Part shown: positions 1 through 8,123 of the stretch, piece by piece
Layout of the letters: the number at the start of each line of letters is the position of its first letter
How positions within the stretch are numbered: position 1 is the first letter of the stretch
Assembly (NCBI GenBank): GCA_936450465.1
Contig: OW388302.1
Coordinates: 11,495,530-11,559,529 of the forward strand
Reading direction: 5' to 3'
From: Gibbula magus
Taxonomy: Eukaryota; Mollusca; Gastropoda; Trochida; Trochidae
Length of the DNA: 64,000 bases
Position numbers and translations under genes: made by a program
Notes under the pieces: model-generated
Told to the model about the DNA's origin: nothing
The model's input: the letters and a program-made list of their open reading frames with translations, nothing else
Databases searched by the model: none

Positions 1-1189
1 ATAATGTGATATAATGTAAAACAACATGTGACACATTAATAAAGTTTATTTCATTTTCTCTTCTCTTCTTCCTAAATAAATGAAATAAAGAATTCTTAAC
101 GAATGGTTACGTGATAATATTTTTATGCAACGAGTGAATAGAATTCGGTATCAAACGAACGAAAGCGGGTAAAAAAAAAGTAGTCAACATAAGAACCAGC
201 TGATCGAAAAAAAGCGTATGAATAACAATCAGTAAAAAAAAAAAGATCGCCAATTGGTGGGTGTCTACACACACATGGTATACGCCGATACACACATAAA
301 ACAAAGTTCATTTTGTTTAAATAGTATTTCATTTAATTGTTTTTTTCACTAACAAGCAACGAAAGCGTCACCGGGATATTTGAACGATATGTGTAACCAC
401 CCCGATCATTGTTATTCTGACTGATACTGATTTCTGGTATTTTGGCAGCAATACTGAATGACTCGAACAATAAACTTCTTGTCAAACTTTGTAAAAGATG
501 GAAGCTTTCTAAAAATCAATGAGGTATATGACATCATCGGTCAGGAGTCACTGTTGTACATACAAGTGTATTCAAATAAACTTTCCCATGACTGTTTCTT
601 TCAGGTATTTTATAATTGCACATTTACCCGTGAACAATAAACACTGTACAATTGACATACATGATTAAATTACAAATCTACATATCGTAGATGTTATATC
701 TTCTTATTAAATGTATGCCCGACAGGTGATTACATACTCAAATCGCATATAAAATAATGCAACTATATCGACAAAACTGATCACAGATAATCAATACTGC
801 AACTCTAAAGTCTTCCTGTTCGATTTCAGTTATACATTGAAAATAGACAATTTAGTCGTTTCAGGTGTTATGTCTTACAGAACTGGCTCGGATATTATTA
901 ATTTTTCACCAGTGCAAACTTGCATGTTAATACTGTTTAAGATGACAATAATGTTTTGCCACGTTCCGTTCCGACTCTTGACTTTGTGCTGTAGAAGGTT
1001 TACATGTATACATGAAGTATCTGAACATAGGAATACATTGAAATAGTTAGCGTTGTTAACATTTAAAAAAACAAAAAACAAATCAGGTAGTAAGATAAAT
1101 TTGGACCGAATACGGCAGATTTCAGTTTCACAATCTATTATGATTAAACTTCTGCTGTACTGCCGACATGCAGATAATGTCTACAATCA
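1..1189. other. AT-rich intergenic or intronic sequence, no gene seen
   Basis: AT-rich sequence with short homopolymer runs. The only open frames are short, have no good splice context and resemble nothing I recognise. I see no repeat family or RNA gene here. Confidence 0.6.
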
Positions 1190-1194
1190 CGCTC

Positions 1195-1364
1195 AATCCC
1201 TGATCGCGGTTTGACTGCAATCTGAATGCAGTTGACCGCGGTCTGACTGCAATCTGAATGCAGGTGACCGCGATCAGAATGCAGTCTGAATGCAGTTGAC
1301 CGCGGTCGGACTGCAATCTGAATGCAGGTGACCGCGATCAGAATGCAGTCAAACCGCGGTTTTC
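1195..1364. repeat. GC-rich minisatellite, ~32-bp period, self-complementary
   Basis: Tandem array of a unit of about 32 bp built from ctgcaatctgaatgcag followed by a variant of gaccgcggtc, about five copies. The unit ctgcaatctg recurs at 1215, 1247 and 1311, that is at 32 and 64 bp. GACCGCGGTC is a perfect 10-bp palindrome containing a SacII site. The two ends of the array are inverted relative to each other: gcggtttgactgca near 1206 and tgcagtcaaaccgc near 1345. The whole block could therefore fold into a hairpin. It is much more GC- and CpG-rich than its surroundings. Confidence 0.75.
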
Positions 1365-1650
1365 AGGTAACTAATTCTGCAAGGGTCTGTAGCTCTCTCA
1401 TACCATTCTTATCAAAGTGATATAATAAGGTAAGATATATTGCAGCTGGTTAAAATTAACTTACATGTATACTTTGGGAGATACTCATAGTTAAAAAAAT
1501 CTATGTTACAAGGTTACATAACCCAAATACAACTAGGAAATCTACATTATTGACCGATTTAATGTGTTAGGTTCCTTAATGCCTCAACATATGTCAGAGA
1601 TATGAAGGGAAAAGAAATTACTTCCTCATAATGAAGAAAATGTATAATAA

Positions 1651-1659
1651 ATTAAAAGG
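1651..1659. repeat. Target-site duplication, left (MITE copy 1)
   Basis: attaaaagg, identical to 2048-2056 on the other side of the element. Confidence 0.85.
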
Positions 1660-2047
1660 CATCCTCGGTTACCAAGGGTTTTATATGTGCTCCGTTACTC
1701 TCTTAGCTATATCACCCCTGGGAAACTTGATCAGATAAATCTGTACTCAAAATACCCGCCCTTGGCCGGCATGAGCCAATCAAACTACTACGCAGCTTGG
1801 ACCTGCGAGCCAATGACAATTTATATCACGTTGCAAAACACGCGAGGTCATTTTGTTAGCCATCCGTCACCGGTTATCTCCCTTGACCATTTCTGTCTTA
1901 TCCTATTGAGCATTTTCTTTGGTCACTGACTTCATCACGCCGGCCAAGGGCGGGTAATTTTAGTACTGATTTCTCTGATAGAGTTTCCCAGGGGTGATAT
2001 AGTGGAGAGAAATGGAGCGTATATAAAACCCTTGGTAACCGAGGATG
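1660..2047 (+). mobile_element. Foldback MITE, Mutator-like, 9-bp TSD (copy 1)
   Basis: A 388-bp element whose two ends are long inverted repeats of about 113 bp, starting catcctcggttaccaaggg on the left and matched in reverse complement on the right up to ccgaggatg at 2047. It is flanked by a perfect 9-bp direct duplication, attaaaagg, at 1651-1659 and 2048-2056. Long terminal inverted repeats with a 9-bp duplication are the signature of Mutator-like (MULE) DNA transposons. No transposase is encoded, so it is non-autonomous. The short open frame at 1687-1929 runs through both arm and centre and recurs in copy 2, so it is a by-product of the element and not a gene. A second copy lies at 61720-62109 in opposite orientation. 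Confidence 0.85.
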
Positions 2048-2056
2048 ATTAAAAGG
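2048..2056. repeat. Target-site duplication, right (MITE copy 1)
   Basis: attaaaagg, identical to 1651-1659. Confidence 0.85.
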
Positions 2057-2657
2057 GTGGAAGACCACAATATACAAATTGTAAATCTACAAATTAAGAT
2101 TTTATTATTTTATAAATTTATTAAGTTCTGAAGTAATGAGCGAACCAAGAAACTAACCGATTTGTTCTCAATGTGCCTCCGTCCCTATTTACTTACTTAA
2201 CTTTACTTTATTTGAATATGCTATATAATATATAGTACATGTTTACTTTCATTAATTATTATTAGTCAAATAGTTACTGGTTAGAGGAAAAGTTGTCACT
2301 GAAAACATGATGTAGTTTATCAATGCTGGGGGTCATCAAGACAGACTTCTGTGATTATAGGCGACTCAAGTCTGCTGTACAATGTGTAATGTGTTTAGTA
2401 CTGTTTATCATGTTATATACCTCAAAACAATATTTATCCTTATCATAATACCTTTAATGGCTTACTTTTATCAAATAAAGTTCACTTTTCTTATTCATCA
2501 AATGAAAGAGCTCAAATGCTGAGTGATATATATATAGAGGACACCAATACACAAACCACTCCTAAACTGTAGGTAAACTGGGTTATTGGTACATTGAGAA
2601 ACACAAAAGACACAGGGAGGGCTCACTTCTGTTTTTTTGGCGGGTGCATTATTGTAG
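2057..2657. other. AT-rich sequence, no gene seen
   Basis: AT-rich sequence with a short TATA run near 2528. No element ends, RNA gene or credible exon was found. Confidence 0.5.
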
Positions 2658-2784
2658 TGATCGTCCTTTTGCTGATCTGGAGACTGGTGTTGACTGTGGT
2701 AGAGAAGAGGGGGAAACGGAAATTTCTGGTGAAGATGGTGAAGTTAGAGATGATAATGATGATGATGATGTGGTAGAGGGCAAG
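2658..2784 (+). CDS. Candidate acidic internal exon (unknown protein)
   Basis: Between an acceptor-like attattgtag ending at 2657, preceded by a T run, and a donor caag/GTAGGC at 2785, one frame is open for the whole 127 bp. It reads DRPFADLETGVD, then a glutamate- and aspartate-rich stretch ending DDNDDDDVVEGK. The GATGAT triplet tract at 2751-2770 encodes the aspartate run and could equally be a microsatellite. No homologue is recognised and no partner exon with matching phase was found nearby. This rests on splice consensus plus an open frame only. Confidence 0.25.
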
Positions 2785-3088
2785 GTAGGCTTGTCAAGGT
2801 AGTTATCTAAAAAGTAAGAATAAAACACAATTAAAATGACTAAATTTATCAAACATTTGTAGGGCTAATAATATTAGCTGGGTTAATATAACAGAACAAA
2901 TAAAATTTCTATTCCAATATGATTTCATGAAGAATTTTGCTCTGATCATTTAATTTCAGAGGGAAAACAGAGGGAAATTTACTCATAAATATGAAATTTA
3001 CTCATGGCAAACATTAATTTCACATTATGACATGCTTATGGTAATATGCACTGAACAGTATTATCAAGTCCAAAACAAAAAAACATAC

Positions 3089-3362
3089 CCGAAGTATGAT
3101 GATACTTTGCTCTTATGGCCCAAGCTGGGACCTCAGATGAAGGCTTGAACCTTGAATAATTTGCAGGGTGGTCTTCCAGTTCCATGACTCCCCCTAGTTG
3201 GTCGAGGATCTCCTTTATCTCCCTCAGCTACTGAGACTCCCAGATGAGAGGCAAGACTAGTCGCTCTTCACTCTCGTCATCCGTCATATCTTGTGACGTG
3301 CACTCTCTGGTCAATACTGTCAGGGCCCTGGTTTTCCATTCAGTAGTTCGTCTCGACTTTTA
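3089..3362 (-). pseudogene. Degenerate minus-strand coding fragment, dispersed family
   Basis: On the minus strand one frame runs from about 3362 to 3089 and reads ...TEWKTRALTVLTRECTS, QDMTDDESEERLVLPL, then a TAG codon at 3228-3230, then LREIKEILDQLGG and PSSEVPAWAIRAKYHHTS, ending at a good donor TCGG/GTATGT. The 139-bp part 3089-3227 is fully open and could be an exon if the AG of that TAG is the acceptor. A second frame beginning after the strong acceptor ttttgtgttacag at about 3388 reads NMKRVAAVKSRDELLNGK and stops at TGA. It overlaps the first frame, as if a single-base frameshift separated them. From memory, the order 'ALTVL..ECTS.DM(T/S)..ES..E' followed by 'P.WA(V/I)' resembles uncharacterised proteins dispersed in many copies in invertebrate genomes; I could not check this. 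Frameshift plus nonsense suggest a pseudogene, but alternative splicing is possible. Confidence 0.35.
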
Positions 3363-3550
3363 ACGGCTGCAACTCTTTTCATGTTCTGTAACACAAAAAG
3401 ACATCTTAGCATATCTGTAACATTGACAAAATTATTTGATACAGAGCAACAACATATGCCACACTGTTGCCACAGACATTCCATCCCATTTTTAGTTAGG
3501 TAATATACTTGATTTCTTGATGTCATTTAAGCAAAGTTTTCTGTAGCTCA

Positions 3551-3562
3551 TCACTTTTAAGA
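3551..3562. repeat. SINE copy 1 target-site duplication, left
   Basis: tcacttttaaga, identical to 3873-3884. Confidence 0.85.
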
Positions 3563-3872
3563 GGTGAGGTGAGTTGGGGTTTAACACCGCTTTCAAGCGT
3601 ATTTCACTTATATCACGGCTGCTAGTATTATGGCAGGCAGAAAGCCCGCAACCCCATGTGGCTATACTTTGCTGTGAAACCTGTGAGCCTCAGTTGGAAC
3701 TAGCGAACCATGGGTGGTACTACGCTGAAATTCAGTTTAGCATGCACCCAAACCTTACTGCGTGCAGAACAGTTCTCTACTGCAGACAAAGTTGCCGTGC
3801 CCCTGGCGGGATTCGAACACCGGATCTCTTGATCCGAAGCCGAACGCGCTAACCACTGCGCTATCCCGCCCC
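3563..3872 (-). mobile_element. tRNA-derived SINE, copy 1 (full length, with TSD)
   Basis: A 310-bp SINE inserted in minus orientation. Its tRNA-like head is at the right end: on the minus strand it begins gggcgggatagcgcagtgg, with an A box (tagcgcagtgg) and, about 45 bp on, a B box (ttcgaatcccg), the internal RNA polymerase III promoter. A central body follows, including the reverse complement of tagtattatggcag. The tail is ctcacctcacctc next to gttaaacccca. The element is bounded by a perfect 12-bp target-site duplication, tcacttttaaga. The copy at 58297-58618 matches along its whole length with scattered substitutions. The parent tRNA cannot be named because the anticodon arm is altered. 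Open frames across it are not genes. Confidence 0.88.
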
Positions 3873-3884
3873 TCACTTTTAAGA
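3873..3884. repeat. SINE copy 1 target-site duplication, right
   Basis: tcacttttaaga, identical to 3551-3562. Confidence 0.85.
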
Positions 3885-4123
3885 AGAATGACAACTAACT
3901 CCACATTGCATTTATTTCAATTTCTTTGTCAGGTATTGTTTTGGTTAATATATTGACATCTTTATATGTTATGTCAAGATTTAAAGGATAACTTCACTGC
4001 TTCAGACAATAAACTTATCACTTTCACAAATACAAATTGGATAAGCATGTTTAACCAGATTGAATAAAACTTATTCTGTTAATGAACAAACAACCAACAC
4101 CTACCCTTATCATTCTCTTGTTT

Positions 4124-4152
4124 CCCCCCCCCCCCCCCCCCCCCCCCCCCCC
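4124..4152. repeat. Poly-C tract, 29 C
   Basis: Uninterrupted run of 29 cytosines in AT-rich surroundings. The exact length is error-prone in sequencing. It lies 12 bp downstream, in transcript sense, of the candidate minus-strand exon 4165-4213, so on that transcript it would be a poly-G run just inside the intron. Confidence 0.9.
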
Positions 4153-4164
4153 TTTCCACTTAAC

Positions 4165-4213
4165 TCTCTGCCGTGATCATGTTGTTGATTGCACCAGACT
4201 TGGCGGAAAGCAT
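4165..4213 (-). CDS. Candidate 49-bp internal exon, minus strand
   Basis: On the minus strand a strong acceptor, atttttgttacag, precedes 49 bp that read MLSAKSGAINNMITAE plus one base, ending at a GTTAAG donor. The frame enters in phase 0 and leaves in phase 1. It becomes phase-compatible with the exon at 6959-7030 only if the 7-nt microexon candidate at 6898-6904 is included; joining the two directly would shift frame and hit a stop. The protein is not recognised. No following exon with matching phase is certain: splicing to the acceptor near 3388 would add about eight codons and then a stop, giving a possible C-terminus. Confidence 0.35.
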
Positions 4214-5460
4214 CTGTAACAAAAATCATTAATGCAGAACTGAAGGCAACGCTAGAATTAACACGTGCTTTGGCCTCACTATTATATTTACTTATATTTA
4301 CTTAACTAACTAAACATGGATACTATTCATCTGATTGAAATTGACTATTCCGAGGAATTAAATATGCAAAATAGTTCATATCAGGTTACAAACTTGTTCT
4401 ATACTATGATTCCTCGCCTGACAAGGTCTGAGGACACCTCGTACAGGCACGTGTTCTGTACCAGTTTAGCACAGATAAAGCCCAGTCAAATAACTGACGA
4501 ATCACAGCATACTCTTTAAACAGTCGCCGTTTTGAAAGTATTCAGAACAGACGAAAGGATAGCTGTTTGGAGTTATCTGCCCAAGCACAGTGGGCTGTTA
4601 TCATACCTCCAAACAATATGAGTTTGTATCCCGATTAAATTTATGTACTTTTTTGCAACTCGTATTCTTCAGAAAAGTGTCTATTTTAATCAGACTGCAT
4701 GGGAGGTTGTCTGCATTAGGGATGTAAAATGCCTTAGTCATTATGATCATAACTGTTTTTTGTTTTCTATCAATAATGTTTTATATATGAAAACATGAAA
4801 TATCAATATTAATATGACATTAGGACAGAAACACTGATCAAAACCTAATAGACATTATGGGATACTAAATACTAAACCCTCTACTCTAACAGACTATCAC
4901 ATGTTTAACTATTCTCAAAACAGAGTAAATGTAAACTACCAGGCAAAAGAAGTATACACCTTAGTTGGTTTTATCATATGTATGATTTTTAAATACAAAT
5001 ATCTTGAGTTTTCAACATCATACTCTAAAACTGAATAGTGTAGGCCTTTAAGTCATCAGTCAAAGAACTACGTCGTTTTTTTAAAAAATTTAAAAATAAT
5101 TTGGATAGAAAACAAATGTTAATCGACATATTATATAAGACATATTCTATGCACAAATCATTTAATCTGCTTAGTTAATTGACTTAGGATAGAAAAAGAA
5201 ATGATCATGGTTATTATAGGGTAACAGTGTATTTGTAGTTGTGTTTCAGTGCGGTATAAGAATCTTCCTCATTCAAACACTATGAAGCAACACAATTTCA
5301 ATGACTTTTCCATGACTTTCAAGGATGGTCCTAGAGTTTTCCATAAGAAACGAAGCAAGGTATGATAACTTTGATGCAGGATTTGTATACATTTTTTAAG
5401 TTAAAATAAGACGGAAAGTAAGTACATGAGCAAAAATTGTAAAAAGAAATATAAAATCAA
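4214..5460. other. AT-rich sequence, no gene seen
   Basis: AT-rich and probably intronic to the minus-strand exon chain on either side. Open frames such as 4316-4519 lack splice context and similarity. No repeat ends were recognised. Confidence 0.5.
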
Positions 5461-6326
5461 TTACCGTATTCATCTTAATAAACGCCCTCTCCTAATAAAC
5501 GCCCCCCCCTAAGCCATTTTTGACTCGCGGAAAATTACCCCTAATAAACGCCCCTCTTTTGTATCGACTTATCTTACTGATGTTTCATTGAAGAAGAGTT
5601 TTCAATCTTGCTATCAACCTCTTATGTCCAGTAAAGTGTAAGGAACATGGTATTTCTAGTCTCCCGGCGACTGTCGAATGTCTGTAACGATCAGTCACTA
5701 CACATTTTATGCAACCGCCATGTTTTAAGAAACAGGAAAATATCTTGCTCAACTCTCTTGGAAGATTTCCCACAAGTACAGATGACACTAGCACACTGAC
5801 CGCGAAATTGACATGAACGTTATTTTGTTCACGTGTAGTTGTCAATGTGATATAAATAAACAATATCATGACCCGGAAATAGTGTTTACATAATCGTTCT
5901 GCACCATGTGCTTATCAGCTGATTGTGTTTATGCTGCCGTTCATTGGTGGTTATAATTAGATTCCTAGCAAACTAAAGTTTCATTTGATAAGAGTAATGA
6001 CGGGACAAGATGTCGGATTCAATTACTCAATGTATCTTCGTGAGTTTTAATTAGTTTCAATTGCCATTGCAAATTGTGTATCAGTACTGGTTGAAATTTG
6101 ATACAAATAATAAACTGCGACATTTAACCCTTCTTTACATTTATTTGATACACTTATTTTGATTAAAACTCTGAAATAAAATCGATGTTTCTTTTTCTTT
6201 TGGGCATCAATAGACATTTTTTTAATAAACGCCCCCTTTCTACGATTTTTTATGGTCATTTTAATAAACGCCCCCCTTTTCCAATTTTTTAAACGCCCAG
6301 GGCTTCTATTACGGCGAATACGGTAA
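5461..6326. mobile_element. Non-autonomous TIR element with TTACCGTATTC ends
   Basis: An 866-bp segment begins ttaccgtattc and ends gaatacggtaa. Aligned as inverted repeats, the terminal ~28 bp match at about 21 positions, continuing into taataaacgccc versus its inverted counterpart. The motif taataaacgcccc recurs just inside the left end (about 5475, 5492 and 5540) and near the right end (about 6223 and 6261). No transposase is visible, but a minus-strand protein-domain remnant lies at 5585-5828. No convincing target-site duplication is seen, so the superfamily cannot be assigned. It is probably a DNA transposon derivative. Confidence 0.6.
5585..5828 (-). pseudogene. Protein-domain remnant inside the TIR element
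   Basis: Minus-strand frame of about 80 codons reading VHVNFAVSVLVSSVLVG, then NLPRELSKIFSCFLKHGG, then RLEIPCSLHFTG, and ending at TGA after LIARLKTLLQ. From memory, the pattern 'AVSV..(x)VVGHLPRELS..F..FL.HGG' followed by 'G.LEIPC...F.G' matches a short domain found in many copies in cnidarian, mollusc and fish genomes, of unknown function and HIRAN-like in its 'AV.V...G.(V/L)P' core. There is no good start codon context; the nearest ATG at 5869 adds residues that do not fit the pattern. It looks like a single domain captured by, or belonging to, the surrounding element. Confidence 0.45.
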
Positions 6327-6897
6327 CATTTGTATTTATGCCGGTTTACTTTTTTCATAGTATTTTCTTCAAGGTCATGAAACAAATAGCTAGATTCCAT
6401 GACCGGTATGAACACTTATCTTAATTACCGGTAGGTTATTTGATTGAAGCATCTTTTTAAAACAACGCATCATTGACATTGATAACATATTATGAAAACG
6501 ACGTGATAATAACAACATAACTTTCAATAACTTTGAAAGGAAGACAATAATGCATTGGTTTTCATTGTCAATGATGGTTTTAAGATTATTTGGACAAATA
6601 TCATACATTAAGCAAATTTACCTGTGAGTCTTGCTTCATTTACTCACACAATTTGAAAAGGACTCATACAAAATTTAACTGCACGTCCCTGAGATGCAAG
6701 GTTTCATTTATACTACCGTAATAGGACTACTTAGTTAATGGAGGGACTATGGAGTGTTTATTTTCTGGGACTCATAAAAGCTGGTGATAGTGAGTCCCTG
6801 TACTCTAAAAGTCATATTGTAGATTAATCACTGAGTAACACAAATTTGAAATTTAGTCTTTAGATATAAACAGATAAAGAAGCTTACTTGACAACTG
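6327..6897. other. AT-rich sequence, no gene seen
   Basis: Probably intronic for the minus-strand exon chain. A gagtccc/gggactc motif repeats at about 6652, 6690, 6736, 6768 and 6793 on both strands. No other structure seen. Confidence 0.45.
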
Positions 6898-6904
6898 TGA
6901 GAGA
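6898..6904 (-). CDS. Candidate 7-nt microexon, minus strand
   Basis: On the minus strand, a pyrimidine-rich acceptor ccttgtctctcacag is followed by TTGTCAA and then a donor GTAAGC. Its seven bases restore the frame between the exon at 6959-7030, which leaves in phase 2, and the exon at 4165-4213, which enters in phase 0; they supply the end of an alanine codon, then Cys-Gln. The intron to the upstream exon would be only about 54 bp. This is a prediction from phase arithmetic and splice consensus and could be chance. Confidence 0.25.
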
Positions 6905-6958
6905 CAAGGTAATGTTCTACAGATCAGTTATTATTACAATAAAGAGATGGTAACTTAC

Positions 6959-7030
6959 GCTTCATAGCTTAGTATGACTGGCTGAACACGCTTGCTAAAC
7001 AGTCTCATCATGTTCTTGACAGCATTCTGT
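6959..7030 (-). CDS. Candidate 72-bp internal exon, minus strand
   Basis: On the minus strand, acceptor catcttatttccag and donor GC/GTAAGTT bracket 72 bp in which only one of the three frames is open. It reads QNAV followed by KNMMRLFSKRVQPVILSYE, entering with one base and leaving with two. Both splice sites are near consensus, and the residue composition (basic, hydrophobic, no low complexity) looks like real coding sequence. The protein is not recognised. It is the best-supported exon of a possible minus-strand gene running from about 8.1 kb down to 3.1 kb. Confidence 0.5.
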
Positions 7031-7839
7031 CTGGAAATAAGATGGATTTGTTAGCTAAAAATTTGGCTGTGTTGTCAAATTGTAGAAACAAACAATGAAC
7101 AAGACATTAGCATGTAGGCTAGTTACATAATCATGAAAATTCAAGACTTGAACATTTTGTCAGCTCATTATGAAACTTCTATGAACTTGAGCGCAAATAA
7201 CATCATAAAGTGATAGACAACAAACATTTGATACCAAATATTGAGTTATTTCATTTATGTTGATTTTGATTATCAATATTCTAACAGATACCAAATTATT
7301 TTATCATGGTATTTTGTTTGGTCAGATATAAGTTACACAATAAAATGTATGCCACAATGTGAGATCTTTTACTTAGATTTCCAAAAAAAGATGGATATGC
7401 TAAAGCTGGAACGGAACTTCCATAAATAGCTTGGGATATCCCTTGTTGGTATCGACCAATGAGATGTCCGAAAACGGGATACACTCGCTGACTGTCGAAA
7501 TTCCGATTCACTAAATGAGACAAGACAAGGCATAAAAACATTCTCCTCAACGAATTGTCTCCAATTCAATTTGGATAAAGATCATATGCAAAAGTGGTGA
7601 AGTGTAGATTTATATTAATTTTAAAACAAGTTTATTGTCAACATTGGTTTGTGTCCGAAAACCAAGCACTCGAGATTATAGTTTTGGGGGGTAGGCCTAA
7701 ATCTTATCAATAAAGCTCCACAAATCGTTTCACGCGACATATGAAAACCAAAATGTTTAAAAAGTGGTGTAATTACTACTAACTCCTCTAAGGAATAGAC
7801 CTAGTTGTTTTAATGTGAACACAAGTAGATTCTACTTAC
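7031..7839. other. AT-rich sequence, no convincing exon
   Basis: Overlapping minus-strand open frames at 7296-7569 end in AT-rich low complexity. Their only splice-like signals are weak, so they are not called. Confidence 0.4.
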
Positions 7840-7845
7840 TGACAT

Positions 7846-8123
7846 TGGTGACAAGGGTTCTGCTACCGAAGGCCCAGATTTCGATGTCAACTTATTGTAG
7901 ATCCTTGACGATGGAATTTTTGTCACTGATCGTCTTTTTCCATCCTCTCGAGTCTTCTGAGATTCTCCATTGTATTGTTGGTGTTCTTACTTGTAGGAAA
8001 ACTACTGCTGACATCATGAATCTTAGAACCAAGCCCTGTTATATCCAACTTGTGTATTGCAACGGAATCATGGGTAGATAGGTTCTCGTAACTTCTCGGT
8101 AATTTTCGGTGTTGCTGTTGCAA
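7846..8123 (-). CDS. Uncertain coding region, minus strand (two frames)
   Basis: This stretch is less AT-rich than its flanks and ends on the minus strand at a good donor, ATGTCA/GTAAGTAGA, near 7845. The last part is open in a frame reading TKIPSSRIYNKLTSKSG and SVAEPLSPMS. The upstream part, 8123-7923, is open in another frame (MQQQHRKLPRSYENLST, ending MEKDDQ-stop). A donor-like ACAA/GTAAGA at about 7998 lies between them. An additional exon boundary or a frameshift is needed to connect the two. It could be the 5' part of the minus-strand gene; no family is recognised. Confidence 0.3.

Noticed and set aside
1687..1929. 80-codon plus-strand ORF (and 61770-62000 minus)
   Set aside because: The two frames are similar only because both lie in copies of the same foldback MITE and include its inverted arms; no protein family fits.
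3574..3852. 92-codon plus-strand ORF over the SINE (and 58318-58629)
   Set aside because: Antisense reading through a SINE; the similarity of the two proteins is explained by the repeat.
3795..3872. Functional tRNA gene (minus strand)
   Set aside because: A and B boxes are present, but the anticodon arm does not fold normally, and the sequence is the head of a 310-bp SINE found twice with target-site duplications. The same holds for 58545-58618.
4316..4519. 67-codon plus-strand ORF
   Set aside because: No similarity or splice sites; the length is expected by chance in a window this size.
7296..7569. Two overlapping minus-strand ORFs of 84 and 66 codons
   Set aside because: They compete for the same DNA, end in AT-rich low complexity, and lack a good acceptor or donor.
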